Shown: one piece after another, positions 18,359-26,629 of the stretch | How positions within the stretch are numbered: the first letter of the stretch is position 1 | Layout of the letters: each line of letters opens with the position of its first letter | Assembly: GCA_946414655.1 (NCBI GenBank) | Contig: CAMKPL010000002.1 | Coordinates: 64,616 to 128,615 of the forward strand | From: an uncultured Caryophanales bacterium | GTDB lineage: Bacteria; Bacillota_I; Bacilli_A; RFN20; CAG-826 | Length of the DNA: 64,000 bases | Reading direction: 5' to 3' | Notes under the pieces: model-generated | Databases searched by the model: none | Told to the model about the DNA's origin: nothing | Seen by the model: only the letters and a program-made list of their open reading frames with translations | Translations under genes and position numbers: made by a program

Positions 18359-18395
18359 AAAGACCCACCCGTCGAAAGACGATGGGTCTTTTATT
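18359..18395 (+). terminator. strong terminator after the Ig-like lipoprotein gene
   Basis: AAAGACCCA/TGGGTCTTT stem with an inner CGTC/GACG pairing, then TTTTATT. Confidence 0.9.
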
Positions 18396-18420
18396 GTGTC
18401 TTATTAAGTCACAATAAATC

Positions 18421-18450
18421 TTGTTATTTATTAATATAACGCGTTATAAT
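18421..18450 (+). promoter_or_regulatory. pheST promoter
   Basis: TTGTTA (18421-18426), 18-base spacer, TATAAT (18445-18450), immediately upstream of the T-box leader. Confidence 0.65.
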
Positions 18451-18456
18451 GAGTGT

Positions 18457-18671
18457 GCGTTGATAAGAAGTAGTACCTGAAGAAACTAGTTGAAATAGGG
18501 AATGTGGAATAGTGGAACCCACAAGTTCAATTAGTCAGGGAATTCACCTTGGAGCATCTTATTGTAATGATAAGCGTCGTTCTCGTTACGAACATAGAGC
18601 AATATAAGTATATATTGAAGAAGGATGGCACCACGGGGAAACTCGTTCCTAGTGGACCATTTTATTTTTAT
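18457..18671 (+). promoter_or_regulatory. T-box riboswitch (Phe) controlling pheST
   Basis: This leader fills most of the 353-base gap before pheS. The T-box core TGGCACCACGG is at 18626-18636. The Phe codon TTC is at 18543-18545, in the position expected for the specifier loop at the 3' side of stem I. The terminator stem pairs CCACGGGGAA with TTCCTAGTGG (to about 18655) and a T-rich run follows; the T-box sequence overlaps its 5' arm, allowing the antiterminator alternative. Uncharged tRNA-Phe would promote read-through. Confidence 0.92.
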
Positions 18672-18691
18672 TTAAAGGAGGTCAAATATCT

Positions 18692-19729
18692 ATGAGTCTA
18701 TTTAATCAAGTTGAAGAGATTAAACAAAAGATTCTTCATGAATCAGAAAAAATTTCTGATGAAGCATCTTTAAAATCCTTCCAAGAAAGATTTCTTTCTA
18801 AGAAAAGCGAGTTAAATGGCTTAATGAGCCATATTAAAGAACTCGCTGGAGAAGAGAAAGCGAAGTTCGGTCAAAGCGTCAATAACGCCAGAAACGCTGT
18901 CCAAGAAGCTTTCCAGAAGAAAGCTGATGAAATCAACCAGAAGATTTTGGAAAGAAAACTCGAGAAAGAAAAAATCGATATCTCTTTACCAAGTATGAAC
19001 TATGAGGTTGGTGGAATTAACCCATTCTATCTTGTCCAAGATGAAATCATGGACATCTTCGTTTCCATGGGATACGAAGTCAAAGAAGGACCAGATGTTG
19101 AAAGTGATGAATATAACTTCCAACGAATGAACATTCCTGAATCCCATCCAGCTCGAGAAATGCAGGATAGTTTCTACATTGATCCAAGAACACTTCTTAG
19201 AACTCATACCTCCCCAGAACAAGCTCACGCTATGGATGAAAAGGGTGGTAAACCTCTTATGATGATTTGTCCAGGGAAATGTTTCCGTCGAGATGATGAT
19301 GATGTGACCCACTCCCATCAATTTGGCCAAGTTGAAGGCCTTGTTGTTGGTCCAGGCATTAGCCTGGCCAACTTAAAAGCCACCCTCGAACTCTTCGTGA
19401 GGAAGATGTTTGGAGAGAAAAGAGAAGTTAGATTCCGTGGTTCATATTTCCCATTCACCGAACCAAGTGTGGAAGTGGATATCTCTTGTATGAACTGTGG
19501 TGGAAAAGGATGTTCAACCTGTAAAGGAACTGGATTTATTGAAATCCTTGGTGCCGGCATGGTTCATCCAAATGTTTTAAGAATGAGCGGATATGATCCA
19601 GACAAAGTCAGTGGCTTTGCCTTCGGTATCGGTATCGAACGCGTCGCTATGCTTCGATACAAAATCGATGACATCCGTAAGTTCTACCAAAGTGATGTTC
19701 GATTTATCGAACAATTCAAACGTCGTTAA
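18692..19729 (+). CDS. pheS: phenylalanyl-tRNA synthetase alpha subunit
   Basis: Class II synthetase catalytic subunit, charging tRNA-Phe as an alpha2-beta2 complex with PheT. It has an N-terminal coiled coil (about 1-85), motif 2 around GKCFRRDDDDVTHSHQF (about residues 194-210) and motif 3 GFAFGIGIERVAM (about 309-321). The Cys-rich loop CMNCGGKGCSTCKGTG near residue 255 is normal in the family. Length 345. A strong AAAGGAGG site is present, and the gene is controlled by the upstream T-box. pheT starts 12 bases after its stop. Confidence 0.98.
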   Translation: MSLFNQVEEIKQKILHESEKISDEASLKSFQERFLSKKSELNGLMSHIKELAGEEKAKFGQSVNNARNAVQEAFQKKADEINQKILERKLEKEKIDISLPSMNYEVGGINPFYLVQDEIMDIFVSMGYEVKEGPDVESDEYNFQRMNIPESHPAREMQDSFYIDPRTLLRTHTSPEQAHAMDEKGGKPLMMICPGKCFRRDDDDVTHSHQFGQVEGLVVGPGISLANLKATLELFVRKMFGEKREVRFRGSYFPFTEPSVEVDISCMNCGGKGCSTCKGTGFIEILGAGMVHPNVLRMSGYDPDKVSGFAFGIGIERVAMLRYKIDDIRKFYQSDVRFIEQFKRR

Positions 19730-19741
19730 GGAGGAAAAACA

Positions 19742-22135
19742 ATGAAAGTTTCATTAAATTTTGTTTCAAAATTTGTTGATTTAAATGGTTTAACACCAGA
19801 AGAAATCGCCCATCGTTTTACCTTTGCTGGCGTTGAAGTCGAATCAATTGAAAAACTTGGTCAAGGAACCAAACTTGTTGTTGGTGAAGTTCTCACTTGT
19901 GAGAATATGCCAGACAGCGACCATCTCCATTTAACCACAGTTAACTGTGGTCCTAAATACGGTGTTCTCCACATTGTTTGTGGTGCACCAAACGTTAGAA
20001 ATGGTTTAAAAGTAATTGTTGCGACTGATGGGGCAGAACTCCCAGGTGGAACAATTCACAAAGGAAAAGTTCGTGGACACGATTCTGAAGGAATGTGCTG
20101 TTCGCTTCTTGAACTTGGTGTCGATGCTAAATACCTTAAAGAAGAACAAACAAAAGGTATTGAAGAACTACCAAGTGATACCGAAGTTGGACGAGAAGAT
20201 GTTTTACATCTTTTAGGTCTTGATGACACAGTTTTAGATTTAAAACTTCTTGCCAATAGAAGTGACATGTACGCCGTCATTAATGTTGCTAAAGAAATTG
20301 AAACTCTCTTTGGACGCAAGGCCAAACTTCCAGAAGTATCAGTTAAAGAAACTTCAAGAGAAGTTTGCCCAGTAAATAGTGAAACATCACGTTGTTCACA
20401 GTTCTCTTCACGTGTTGTGAAAGGTATTGTGACAAAAGAATCTCCAAAATGGATGAAAGATGTCTTAATGGCGTCTGGAATTCGCAGTATTAATAACATT
20501 GTTGATATTGGTAACTACATTATGCTTTTAACAGGCCAACCACTTCATATGTATGACCTCGATAAGCTTCCAAAGAAAGAACTAGTTGTCAAAGACAACT
20601 GTCCAGGCGAATTTGTCGCACTAGATGAAAAATCATACAACCTTCAAAACGGAGATGTTTGTATTACATCTGGCGGTAAAGTAATGTGCCTCGGCGGGGT
20701 GATGGGCGCACTAGAATGTGCGGTCGATGAAAAGACCAAAAATATCGTTATTGAAGCCGCAAACTTCGATTACGCTTCCATTCGACGCACATCAATTAGA
20801 CTTAACCTTTCATCCGATTCCTCCCAAAGATTCGTCAAAGGTATTAATCCAAACCAATATAACTATGTCATGGATTTAACTGCGGATTTATTGCTCTCCT
20901 TAGCCGAAGCTAAAGAAGTTGGTCCAGTGACGACATATCTAGAGAAAAAATATGAAGAAAAAGTGATTACTTCTTCGTATGAATTCATTAATAATCGTCT
21001 TGGTACTTCATTTAATAATGAAGAAATCAAGAAAGCTTTAGAAAGTGCCTTCATCAAAGTTGAAGAAAAAGGAAAAGAAATTATTTGTCATATTCCTGCT
21101 TCAAGAATTGATATTGGTGAAGCAGCAGACCTCTCCGAAGAAGTCATCCGTATCCTCGGATTTAAACACATTGAAAGTAAACTTCCATTTGTTCAGGTTT
21201 CATTAGGTGGACTAGAACCAGATCTACAAAACAAGCGTTCTGTTCGTTCATACCTTAGAGGTCGTGGTCTTGATGAAATTATCTCTTATTCTCTTGTTAG
21301 AGAAAAAGAAGTGAAATCATTCACCATTTTAAATAAAGCTGAACCATACAAAGTCATGAATCCATTGACGGATGAACATGAGTATGTTCGTACAAATCTT
21401 TTACCAAGTGTCTTAAACACTCTTGTTTATAACAAGAACCATGGTAACGAAAATGTCGCGATTTTTGAAGTGAGTGACCTTTATGGTCAAAACCAAGCCA
21501 AACAAATTCATTTAGCCATTGCTCTTTCAGGTAGTGATCTTCGACGCCACTCAATGAGTGGAGAAGAATATAACTTTTACCACATGAAAGGACTTGTGGA
21601 AGAAGTTCTTGGACTTTATCACATCGATGGAAAGCGTGCGCAATTTGAACGCGCTAATGAAAAAGAATTCCATCCAGGTAAATCTGCCGTAGTGAAGGTT
21701 GATGGAAAAGTTATTGCTATCTTTGGTGAACTTCATCCAACCGTTTCCAAAGAATATGGATTTGGGAAAGACAAAGTCATTGCTCTTGAGATGGATTTAG
21801 CTGCTGTTTTTAAAACTAAAACATCTCCTGTTACAATGGAACAAATCTCTCGCTATCCTACTGTTTCAAGAGACTTCGCCTTTATCTTAGCTAATGATGT
21901 TACTTCAAAAGAAGTAATTGCTGAAATTCGTAAAGCAGATAAAGCTTTAATTAGAGATGTTCAAGTGTTCGATGTTTATCATGGAGAACACATTGAAGAA
22001 GGCTTCTACTCCTTAGCGCTTACAGTTTCGCTTGGATCATACGAAAAGACTCTTAACGAACAAGAATTATCAGCAATCGAAGAAAAGATTAAACAAGTCG
22101 TTATTGTTAAATTTGGAGCCAAACTTCGTCAATGA
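19742..22135 (+). CDS. pheT: phenylalanyl-tRNA synthetase beta subunit
   Basis: Structural, tRNA-binding and editing subunit of PheRS, 797 residues. Domains in order: N-terminal B1 with the EMAP-like tRNA-binding OB fold (about 40-150, PDSDHLHLTTVNCG), B3/B4 editing (about 205-380), B5 (about 400-475), the catalytic-like B6/B7, and a C-terminal FDX-ACB anticodon-binding domain (about 705-797, ISRYPTVSRDFAFIL). It has its own GGAGG site and overlaps yceD by ATGA. Confidence 0.98.
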   Translation: MKVSLNFVSKFVDLNGLTPEEIAHRFTFAGVEVESIEKLGQGTKLVVGEVLTCENMPDSDHLHLTTVNCGPKYGVLHIVCGAPNVRNGLKVIVATDGAELPGGTIHKGKVRGHDSEGMCCSLLELGVDAKYLKEEQTKGIEELPSDTEVGREDVLHLLGLDDTVLDLKLLANRSDMYAVINVAKEIETLFGRKAKLPEVSVKETSREVCPVNSETSRCSQFSSRVVKGIVTKESPKWMKDVLMASGIRSINNIVDIGNYIMLLTGQPLHMYDLDKLPKKELVVKDNCPGEFVALDEKSYNLQNGDVCITSGGKVMCLGGVMGALECAVDEKTKNIVIEAANFDYASIRRTSIRLNLSSDSSQRFVKGINPNQYNYVMDLTADLLLSLAEAKEVGPVTTYLEKKYEEKVITSSYEFINNRLGTSFNNEEIKKALESAFIKVEEKGKEIICHIPASRIDIGEAADLSEEVIRILGFKHIESKLPFVQVSLGGLEPDLQNKRSVRSYLRGRGLDEIISYSLVREKEVKSFTILNKAEPYKVMNPLTDEHEYVRTNLLPSVLNTLVYNKNHGNENVAIFEVSDLYGQNQAKQIHLAIALSGSDLRRHSMSGEEYNFYHMKGLVEEVLGLYHIDGKRAQFERANEKEFHPGKSAVVKVDGKVIAIFGELHPTVSKEYGFGKDKVIALEMDLAAVFKTKTSPVTMEQISRYPTVSRDFAFILANDVTSKEVIAEIRKADKALIRDVQVFDVYHGEHIEEGFYSLALTVSLGSYEKTLNEQELSAIEEKIKQVVIVKFGAKLRQ

Positions 22136-22626
22136 AAATTGATGTTGCTAAACTTGTTTCAACAAAAGAAAACATCATTGAAGAAGATGTCGTTTTAAAC
22201 GAAGAAAAATTTCATCTTCTTCCTCCTTTATTAGAAGTGAAAAAACTTCACGCCAAAGCAAGAGTGCATCGATATCAAGATTTCATTGATGTTGATTTAT
22301 TAATCAAAGCTGATGTTGTTTTACAATGTTCTTACACTCTAAAACCATTTGATTTTAAACTTCAAGATGAAGATGAAATTCACTTTGCTAGCTATGATGA
22401 TGGTGGAGATGATATTCAAATTTATAAAGGTAATTTAATTGATTTAGATCCATACATTTATAACTTACTTAGTGCTGCCGTTCCAACTTCGCCAAAAGCC
22501 CCCGGTGCAAAACTTCCATCTTCTGGAAAAAACTTCCGCGTTATTTCAGAAGATGAATATAACAAAGAAAAAGAAGAAGGAACTGATCCACGATTTGATA
22601 AGTTAAAAGATCTTGATATTGACTAA
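22132..22626 (+). CDS. yceD: YceD/DUF177 family protein
   Basis: DUF177 proteins usually sit upstream of rpmF and are linked to 23S rRNA or L32 accumulation. The central Cys of the family (VVLQCSYTLKPF, about 62-73), the acidic middle, and the C-terminal DPRFDKLKDL motif are visible in this 164-residue protein. It overlaps pheT by 4 bases, so it belongs to the pheST operon. The expected rpmF is absent: a terminator follows directly. Confidence 0.87.
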   Translation: MKIDVAKLVSTKENIIEEDVVLNEEKFHLLPPLLEVKKLHAKARVHRYQDFIDVDLLIKADVVLQCSYTLKPFDFKLQDEDEIHFASYDDGGDDIQIYKGNLIDLDPYIYNLLSAAVPTSPKAPGAKLPSSGKNFRVISEDEYNKEKEEGTDPRFDKLKDLDID

Positions 22627-22632
22627 AAATAA

Positions 22633-22654
22633 CCAGCAAAACCTCATCAAAATT
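22633..22654 (+). repeat. dispersed CCAGCAA motif, partial copy
   Basis: CCAGCAAAACCTC; its right half is merged with the yceD terminator stem. Confidence 0.4.
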
Positions 22655-22673
22655 AAAAAAGGTGAGGTTTTTA
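22638..22673 (+). terminator. terminator of the pheST-yceD operon
   Basis: AAACCTCA (22639-22646) pairs with TGAGGTTT (22663-22670) and is followed by TTAATT. Confidence 0.8.
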
Positions 22674-22706
22674 ATTAGTTATAAATCTCTTTTATAAAAA
22701 GAGTGT

Positions 22707-22712
22707 TATAAT
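22707..22712 (+). promoter_or_regulatory. -10 element of the leaderless nuclease-lipoprotein gene
   Basis: Consensus TATAAT exactly 6 bases before the ATG at 22719; no Shine-Dalgarno is possible. Confidence 0.65.
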
Positions 22713-22718
22713 AGAGAC

Positions 22719-23666
22719 ATGAAAAAGAATTCCTCCATTTTTATTGTTACATTAATTGCTCTCTTACTTACATCATGTAAAGGTACACCATCAAAGAAAA
22801 AGAAATCCTCTTCGTATGGTGGAAGTGAAACAACTGCTATTACAAGTGATAGCGGGAATCAATCGACAAATGTAAATCCAACAAGTGCTAATCCTTCAAG
22901 CGGATCTAGTACAAGTAAACCTTCAACAACATCTTTACCACCTGATGTTGAATCCTACTATGACGAAATCGATGATTCACTAAGTGGTACTGATTTACTT
23001 AATGCTTTGAGAGACTTAAACGAAAAATACAAAGAAAGAGAAGTCGGTTATAGCTCAATGGGCACATCTGCTTCTGGCGCTTTCAAATACACTGATTACG
23101 ATCCAAGTAGTGTTCGATATGATGAAAATGGACAGCCATATGGAACATTAATTGTTTCATTCTATAGTGGTAATACAATGACGTCATTTAACCGTGAACA
23201 CGTTTGGCCAAATACTCATGGTGGTTCATTGGTTGAACATGATATTCATATGCCACGTCCAACAATTCCTGCTGAAAATGGTTCACGTGGTCATTCCTTC
23301 TATGTAGAAGGCATGAAATCAAAGAAGAACGAGGGATGGGATCCAGCGATGGAAGACTTTGGTAAAGAGGATTATCGTGGAGACTCTGCTCGAATTATTT
23401 TCTATTGTATGATTGCTACTAAAAATCTAGTTCTCGTTGATGACCAATCAAGAAGTTCAATGACTAAGAACAATGAAATGGGTGTTATCAGTGATATGCT
23501 TTCATGGAATGAACGCTATCCGGTTCTTGAAAGAGAACAACGCCGTAATGCCGGAGCGCAATACTTACAAGGAAATCGAAACCCATTTATTGATCATCCT
23601 GAATACGCTTGCAAAATTTGGGGTGCAACAAATGATAAAACACGTGCCGCATGCGGTCTTAGTTAA
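22719..23666 (+). CDS. secreted endonuclease I-family nuclease lipoprotein
   Basis: A membrane-anchored extracellular nuclease of the EndoI / Bsn family (315 residues), likely degrading environmental DNA or RNA for nucleotides. The signal peptide ends in the lipobox LLTSC (Cys20), followed by a KKKKSSS tether and a long Ser/Thr linker to about residue 75. The catalytic region shows FNREHVWPNTHGG (about 160-172), DIHMPRPTIP, and YRGDSARIIFYC (about 218-229), the characteristic metal-binding His/Asn/Arg set. Monocistronic, with terminators on both sides and a leaderless promoter. Confidence 0.9.
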   Translation: MKKNSSIFIVTLIALLLTSCKGTPSKKKKSSSYGGSETTAITSDSGNQSTNVNPTSANPSSGSSTSKPSTTSLPPDVESYYDEIDDSLSGTDLLNALRDLNEKYKEREVGYSSMGTSASGAFKYTDYDPSSVRYDENGQPYGTLIVSFYSGNTMTSFNREHVWPNTHGGSLVEHDIHMPRPTIPAENGSRGHSFYVEGMKSKKNEGWDPAMEDFGKEDYRGDSARIIFYCMIATKNLVLVDDQSRSSMTKNNEMGVISDMLSWNERYPVLEREQRRNAGAQYLQGNRNPFIDHPEYACKIWGATNDKTRAACGLS

Positions 23667-23686
23667 TTTATAAAACATCAAAATAT

Positions 23687-23708
23687 CCAACAAATCTCGG
23701 TTAATTCT
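23687..23708 (+). repeat. dispersed CCAGCAA motif, copy after the nuclease gene
   Basis: CCAACAAATCTCGGTTAATT (one mismatch in the CCAGCAA core). Its ATCTC half also forms the left arm of the terminator hairpin. Confidence 0.6.
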
Positions 23709-23722
23709 GAGATTTTTTTATT
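23692..23722 (+). terminator. terminator after the nuclease gene
   Basis: AAATCTC/GAGATTT stem followed by a T run, overlapping the dispersed motif. Confidence 0.7.
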
Positions 23723-23727
23723 CTCTG

Positions 23728-23756
23728 TTTACAGAGTTAAGCCCTTTTTGTATAAT
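23728..23756 (+). promoter_or_regulatory. mraZ promoter
   Basis: TTTACA (23728-23733), 17-base spacer, TATAAT (23751-23756). Confidence 0.8.
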
Positions 23757-23767
23757 TGAATTACATT

Positions 23768-23787
23768 AAGTGGGAGAAAGTGGGAGT
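23768..23787 (+). promoter_or_regulatory. MraZ-box operator (two direct repeats)
   Basis: Two adjacent 10-base direct repeats AAGTGGGAG(A/T), one helical turn apart, between the promoter and the mraZ ATG. They match the known MraZ-binding pattern of spaced GTG/TGGG repeats, so mraZ is probably autoregulated. The second repeat also serves as the GGGAG ribosome-binding site. Confidence 0.8.
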
Positions 23788-23789
23788 TT

Positions 23790-24215
23790 ATGTTTTTTGG
23801 TAGTTATGATCACCAATTAGACAATAAAAACCGTTTGGTTATTCCAAGTAAGTTTTTACCTGGATTGTCTGATAAACTCTATATCCTAAAAGGGTATGAT
23901 GGATGTCTTGCGATATATCCAGAAGATTCTTTTAAGGCACTAATCTCCAAACTAGAGGCGAAAAATTTTGAATCCAGTAAGGATCGAGAAAACATTCGTC
24001 TCGCTCTTTCATCAGTTTTCTCATTGGAAATTGATAAGGTTAACCGTGTGGTAATTCCGACTACTTTGGCCAAAAAATATCATATCTCCCAAAGTGTTAA
24101 AGTAGTCGGAGTTATCGACCATTTTGAAGTGTGGTCGATTGATAAATGGGAAGAATATTCTTCCAAAGCCGAAGAGCATTATGAAGATAATGCAGAAAAG
24201 AGTCATCATGAGTAA
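23790..24215 (+). CDS. mraZ: MraZ transcriptional regulator
   Basis: A ring-forming AbrB-like DNA-binding protein heading the division cluster. Two SpoVT-AbrB-like halves are visible, each with a DxxxR core: DHQLDNKNRLVIPSKF (about 6-21) and LEIDKVNRVVIPTTL (about 75-89). Length 141. It overlaps rsmH by 8 bases. Direct-repeat MraZ boxes lie in its leader. Confidence 0.96.
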   Translation: MFFGSYDHQLDNKNRLVIPSKFLPGLSDKLYILKGYDGCLAIYPEDSFKALISKLEAKNFESSKDRENIRLALSSVFSLEIDKVNRVVIPTTLAKKYHISQSVKVVGVIDHFEVWSIDKWEEYSSKAEEHYEDNAEKSHHE

Positions 24216-25143
24216 GCACGTTTCTGTCTTACTTCATGAAGCTATTGACTTACTTAATGTTAAAGAAGACGGAATTTATGTTGATTTAACACTTGGTCGT
24301 GGTGGTCACTCAAAGGAAATTCTAAAACGATTAAAAAATGGTCATCTTTATGCTTTTGATAAGGATGAAGAAGCTATTTTAGAATCAAGGGAAAATCTAA
24401 AAGAATATGAACACTCTCTAACCATCATTCGTGATGACTTCAGAAACTTCCATCAAAACCTGGATAAACTAGGTGTTAAAAAGGTTGATGGAATCCTTCT
24501 TGATCTTGGTGTTTCCTCTCCTCAATTTGATGAAGGAAACCGTGGATTCTCATATAGAGAAAATTCACGTTTAGATATGAGAATGGATACACGTCAAAAG
24601 CTTACTGCTTACGACGTTGTAAACACATATTCTATCCAAGAATTGACGAGAATTTTCCGTGAATATGGAGAGGATAAATATTCCTACCAAATCGCACGCA
24701 AAATCGTTGAAAAACGCCAGCAAAAACCTGTTGAAACTACTCTTGATTTGGTTGAAATAATTAAGGAAAGTAAACCGCAAAAAGAGCTAGCAAAAAAAGG
24801 TCATCCAGCAAAACAAATTTTCCAAGCATTACGCATCGAAGTTAACGATGAACTTGGAGCGTTAAAAGAGGCGTTAAAAGATGGTTTAAATGTTCTTCAA
24901 ATTGGAGGACGAATTGTGGTCATCACCTTCCACAGTTTAGAAGACCGTATCACTAAAGTGATGTTTAACGAAGTTTCAAAAGTTGAAGGTAGCAGAAAAA
25001 ATGTGTTCTCTCTTCCAAGTAAGGATGACGAACCAGACTTCAAATTAGTCAACAATAAAGTCATTCTTCCAAGCGAAAAAGAACAGGAAGAAAATCCACG
25101 CAGCAAATCAGCCAAACTAAGAGCAATTGAAAGGATCAAATGA
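24208..25143 (+). CDS. rsmH: 16S rRNA m4C1402 methyltransferase
   Basis: SAM-dependent N4-methyltransferase of C1402 in 16S rRNA (MraW), 311 residues. MSKHVSVLLHEAIDLL marks the true N-terminus (ATG at 24208). The SAM loop DLTLGRGGHSKEIL (about 28-41), the motif LLDLGVSSPQFD and the C-terminal NPRSKSAKLRAIERI are intact. It ends with TGA overlapping the start of a small membrane protein gene. Confidence 0.97.
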   Translation: MSKHVSVLLHEAIDLLNVKEDGIYVDLTLGRGGHSKEILKRLKNGHLYAFDKDEEAILESRENLKEYEHSLTIIRDDFRNFHQNLDKLGVKKVDGILLDLGVSSPQFDEGNRGFSYRENSRLDMRMDTRQKLTAYDVVNTYSIQELTRIFREYGEDKYSYQIARKIVEKRQQKPVETTLDLVEIIKESKPQKELAKKGHPAKQIFQALRIEVNDELGALKEALKDGLNVLQIGGRIVVITFHSLEDRITKVMFNEVSKVEGSRKNVFSLPSKDDEPDFKLVNNKVILPSEKEQEENPRSKSAKLRAIERIK

Positions 25144-25310
25144 TGAAAGATAAACTCTATAAACATCATAAAAATCCGCGCTACTTCTTAATCAAAAAAG
25201 TAGCACTTATTTTTGCATTAGTTGCTGGTCTGACTTTGTCAATCACAATACCGCTTGCACTGCGCGCTCATACAAAAGTAAATCAAGCAAATATTGTTTT
25301 AAAACAATAA
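25143..25310 (+). CDS. 55-residue single-TM protein in the ftsL position
   Basis: A small gene directly coupled to rsmH (an adjacent ATG at 25140 overlaps the rsmH stop). The product has a basic N-terminus (KDKLYKHHKNPRYFLIKK), one hydrophobic helix (about residues 20-41) and a short outside tail. In many bacteria ftsL follows rsmH and has this topology, but a usual FtsL has about 60 more residues of coiled coil, which are absent here. It may be a truncated FtsL or an unrelated small membrane protein. A perfect terminator follows. Confidence 0.65.
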   Translation: MKDKLYKHHKNPRYFLIKKVALIFALVAGLTLSITIPLALRAHTKVNQANIVLKQ

Positions 25311-25329
25311 ACTCAAAGAAAATGAACAT

Positions 25330-25354
25330 AGGCGAATTAATTCGCCTTTTTATT
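25330..25354 (+). terminator. terminator ending the mraZ-rsmH-small TM operon
   Basis: Palindrome AGGCGAATTAATTCGCCT followed by TTTTATTTTT. Confidence 0.9.
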
Positions 25355-25366
25355 TTTATCTTTTTA

Positions 25367-25395
25367 TTGCGATATTACGACTCAATATATAAAAT
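25367..25395 (+). promoter_or_regulatory. ftsAZ promoter
   Basis: TTGCGA (25367-25372), 17-base spacer, TAAAAT (25390-25395), 15 bases before the ftsA ATG; no Shine-Dalgarno in the very short leader. Confidence 0.6.
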
Positions 25396-25410
25396 ATATT
25401 CGTTAATAAT

Positions 25411-26610
25411 ATGGAAAACTGTGTTGCAATAGTCGAAATCTCAAACACTTCCGTTCGAGTTATTATTGGTGGTTCTATTGATGGTGAACCAGCTATTATT
25501 CAGAAAGCTGAACGTCAAATCTCCGGTTTAATCTCTCGCGGAGAAATTTTAGATGAACAAAAAATTGTTTCGATTCTTTCTGAACTCAAAGACATCGAGG
25601 ATGAAAAGACTCACTTAATATATGAATTAAACGATGTTACTTTAGTTATCCCACCAGTTGGATTAGAAATTTATGAATCAGAAAAATCAACTTTAGTTGT
25701 TTCTCCTTCTTCAATTGTTGATAAACTCGATATTTCCAATGTGATTTCATTGGTCCAAAAAGAACCAATTGAATCCGACAAAGTGATTGTTGATATCATT
25801 CCAGATTATTTCAAACTCGAAGGAGAACGTTATTTCCTTGATCCTCCTGTAGGGGAAACATCTAACTCTGTTTATGTTCATGCGAAAGTACATGTTATGT
25901 TACGTAAGTACGCTGACACATACCGTCGCTTACTTGAAAGCGCTGGTATGAGAGTGCGTCGGATCTGCGTTAGTCCAAACGCTTTATCCGTGTATGCTCA
26001 TAAACATGGCGTGAGCAAGGATTATCTTCTTGTTGATATGGGAGCTCAAATTACTAACATTACTCTTGTTGGAAATAATGCTCCAATTGTAACAACTCAT
26101 ATTCTTGTTGGAGGAAACGATTTATCGTTTGCTATTGCCGAAAAGTTTAATTGTAGTGTCGAAGAAGCCAATAAACTGAAAGAAACATTTGGTAAGTTCG
26201 AACACGAACTCGCATTTAAACCGAGCCTGATCCGTGCCGTCAACGCGGAAGGAGTAGAGATGGATTATTATAACGAAGATTTGGATCACGTCATCGATCT
26301 CTTCTTCCGTGATAACTATTTCAAACAAATTGATAACGCATTAATGACAATGCTGAAAGATTATCCGCCTGAAGTTTTAAAACTCCCACTTGTTGTTTGT
26401 GGAGGATTCTCCAAACTTCGTGGTTTAGAAAAACTCATTAAAGAGAAATATCCAGAACAAGAAATTATCTTCTTAAATAGTGATGTTCTTGGTGTTCGTC
26501 ATCCAAAATACCTACCTTTGGTAGGTGGATTAATGTGCGCCACACATTATAAAGGCGCACTAAGTGACCAAAAGAATCGCGTCAATAATATTGAACGCGT
26601 TGATAAGTAA
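25411..26610 (+). CDS. ftsA: cell division protein FtsA
   Basis: Actin-like protein that normally tethers FtsZ to the membrane. ASKHA signatures are present: VAIVEISNTSVRVIIGG at the N-terminus, the 1C domain (about 84-165), LLVDMGAQITNITLV (about 207-221), and VVCGGFSKLRGLEKL (about 329-343). Length is 399. The C-terminus stops about 25 residues after the core (ending RVNNIERVDK) and I cannot see the usual amphipathic membrane-targeting helix, so membrane attachment may work differently. Followed by ftsZ after 19 bases. Confidence 0.93.
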   Translation: MENCVAIVEISNTSVRVIIGGSIDGEPAIIQKAERQISGLISRGEILDEQKIVSILSELKDIEDEKTHLIYELNDVTLVIPPVGLEIYESEKSTLVVSPSSIVDKLDISNVISLVQKEPIESDKVIVDIIPDYFKLEGERYFLDPPVGETSNSVYVHAKVHVMLRKYADTYRRLLESAGMRVRRICVSPNALSVYAHKHGVSKDYLLVDMGAQITNITLVGNNAPIVTTHILVGGNDLSFAIAEKFNCSVEEANKLKETFGKFEHELAFKPSLIRAVNAEGVEMDYYNEDLDHVIDLFFRDNYFKQIDNALMTMLKDYPPEVLKLPLVVCGGFSKLRGLEKLIKEKYPEQEIIFLNSDVLGVRHPKYLPLVGGLMCATHYKGALSDQKNRVNNIERVDK

Positions 26611-26629
26611 TTAGCAAAGGAGAAAAACT

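Noticed and set aside
24124-24207. Longer N-terminus for RsmH
   Set aside because: It overlaps mraZ by over 80 bases; the family N-terminus starts at 24208.
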